Of a stretch of 64,000 nucleotides of DNA, positions 63,672 to 64,000 are shown piece by piece. Within the stretch, counting starts at the first letter, position 1. Every line of letters begins with the position of its first letter. The DNA is from CAVQGZ01 sp963712175. GTDB taxonomy: Bacteria; Actinomycetota; Actinomycetes; Jiangellales; Jiangellaceae. The translations under genes were made by a program, and so were the position numbers. The DNA is taken from positions 558,001-622,000 of the forward strand of contig CAVQGZ010000004.1 of NCBI GenBank assembly GCA_963712175.1, given 5' to 3'. The notes below the pieces were generated by a model that worked only from the letters and a program-made list of their open reading frames with translations, made no database searches and was not told where the DNA came from.

Positions 63672-64000
63672 ATGGCCAAGGTGACGACCCAGCCGGGCGT
63701 ACCCAGCCTGCTGCGTGTCCTCAACGACCGCAGCACGCTCGAGCTGCTCCTGACCGATGGTGCGATCACGCGGGCCGAGCTGGGCAGGCGTACCGGGCTG
63801 TCGCGTGTCACGGCATCTCAGTCGCTCAGCCGACTGCAGGCCCGGGGCCTGGTCGAGGTCATCGGCAGTCGGTCCGCGGGCCGAGGCCCCAATGCCGAGG
63901 TGTACGCCGTTCGTGACCACATCGGCCGAGCTCTGGGGCTCGAGCTGCGGGCATCCGGCGTGGGCGTCACGCTGTCCTCGGTCACTGGAGACACCGTCGG
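63672..64000 (+). CDS. ROK family transcriptional regulator, N-terminal part (partial)
   Basis: The first 109 residues are visible; the gene runs off the window. They form a MarR-like winged helix (ELLLTDGAITRAELGRRTGL, SRVTASQSLSRLQARGLVEV) followed by GRGPNAEVYAV and the start of a ROK actin-like domain (GRALGLELRASGVGVTLSSV). Such proteins repress sugar uptake or catabolic genes and respond to sugars. GGAG lies 9 nt before ATG 63672. Confidence 0.85.
   Translation, partial: MAKVTTQPGVPSLLRVLNDRSTLELLLTDGAITRAELGRRTGLSRVTASQSLSRLQARGLVEVIGSRSAGRGPNAEVYAVRDHIGRALGLELRASGVGVTLSSVTGDTV

Overview
The window is chromosomal DNA of a high-GC actinobacterium. Evidence for this is the many GTG starts, dense GTGA/ATGA stop-start overlaps, short TANNNT -10 boxes lying 6-8 nt before start codons, a mycothiol-dependent isomerase family member, a Rip1-type site-2 protease, a ClgR-type regulator and flavin-dependent thymidylate synthase. 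The housekeeping order (frr-cdsA-rlmN ... dxr-rseP-ispG ... proS-rimP-nusA-ylxR-infB-ylxP-rbfA-truB-ribF ... rpsO-pnp-M16-dapB ... thyX-dapA-rnj-ftsK-rimO-pgsA-cinA-clgR) is the usual actinobacterial one. A Nocardioidaceae/Propionibacteriales member is my best guess, by inference only. I found no rRNA, tRNA, CRISPR array, integrase or insertion sequence. The longest stretches without a gene are about 208 bp (8675-8882) and 190 bp (56126-56315); both are described.

Region 1 (1-2153) holds the end of frr, then cdsA and rlmN. Region 2 (2290-24814) is an accessory catabolic island set between rlmN and dxr. It has a propionyl-CoA-synthetase-like gene, a leftward operon (Lrp/AsnC regulator, class III aminotransferase, FMN split-barrel protein, FAD amine oxidoreductase, GNAT) and a divergent rightward operon (Tat-lipoprotein polyamine-binding PotD, aldehyde dehydrogenase, PotA, PotB, PotC, a second FAD oxidoreductase, MmsA). 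These are followed by agmatinase, a large acyl-CoA dehydrogenase, a saccharopine-dehydrogenase-like protein, GabT and GabD. Together they can be read as polyamine uptake, agmatine to putrescine conversion, amine and aminoaldehyde oxidation to GABA and beta-alanine, then entry into the TCA cycle through succinate and acetyl/propionyl-CoA.

Region 3 (24840-25881) is a one-gene block: a DUF559/AbiEi-like gene tightly bracketed by two related 54-bp imperfect palindromes. Region 4 (25908-32463) holds dxr, rip1, ispG, a GNAT gene and an S9 peptidase. Region 5 (32524-42289) is the large translation/RNA operon proS to ribF plus a mycothiol-type isomerase. Region 6 (42305-45054) holds an FAD-linked oxidase and two little-known genes. 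Region 7 (45153-56125) holds rpsO, pnp, M16 protease, dapB, azlCD, small enzymes, thyX, dapA and RNase J. Region 8 (56316-64000) holds ftsK, rimO, pgsA, cinA, a ClgR-type regulator, a Nei/Fpg glycosylase and the start of a ROK-family regulator.

Three genes are interrupted by single-base frameshifts: agmatinase, the acyl-CoA dehydrogenase, and thyX with three shifts. Sequence around the breaks stays family-like, so residual sequencing indels are at least as likely as real decay. The most unusual non-coding items are the palindrome-bracketed DUF559 gene, a 16-bp GC-tract palindrome exactly filling the promoter spacer of a tiny Cys-rich gene, a chain of three coupled mini-ORFs between ylxR and infB, and a probable CTG start in the leftward operon.
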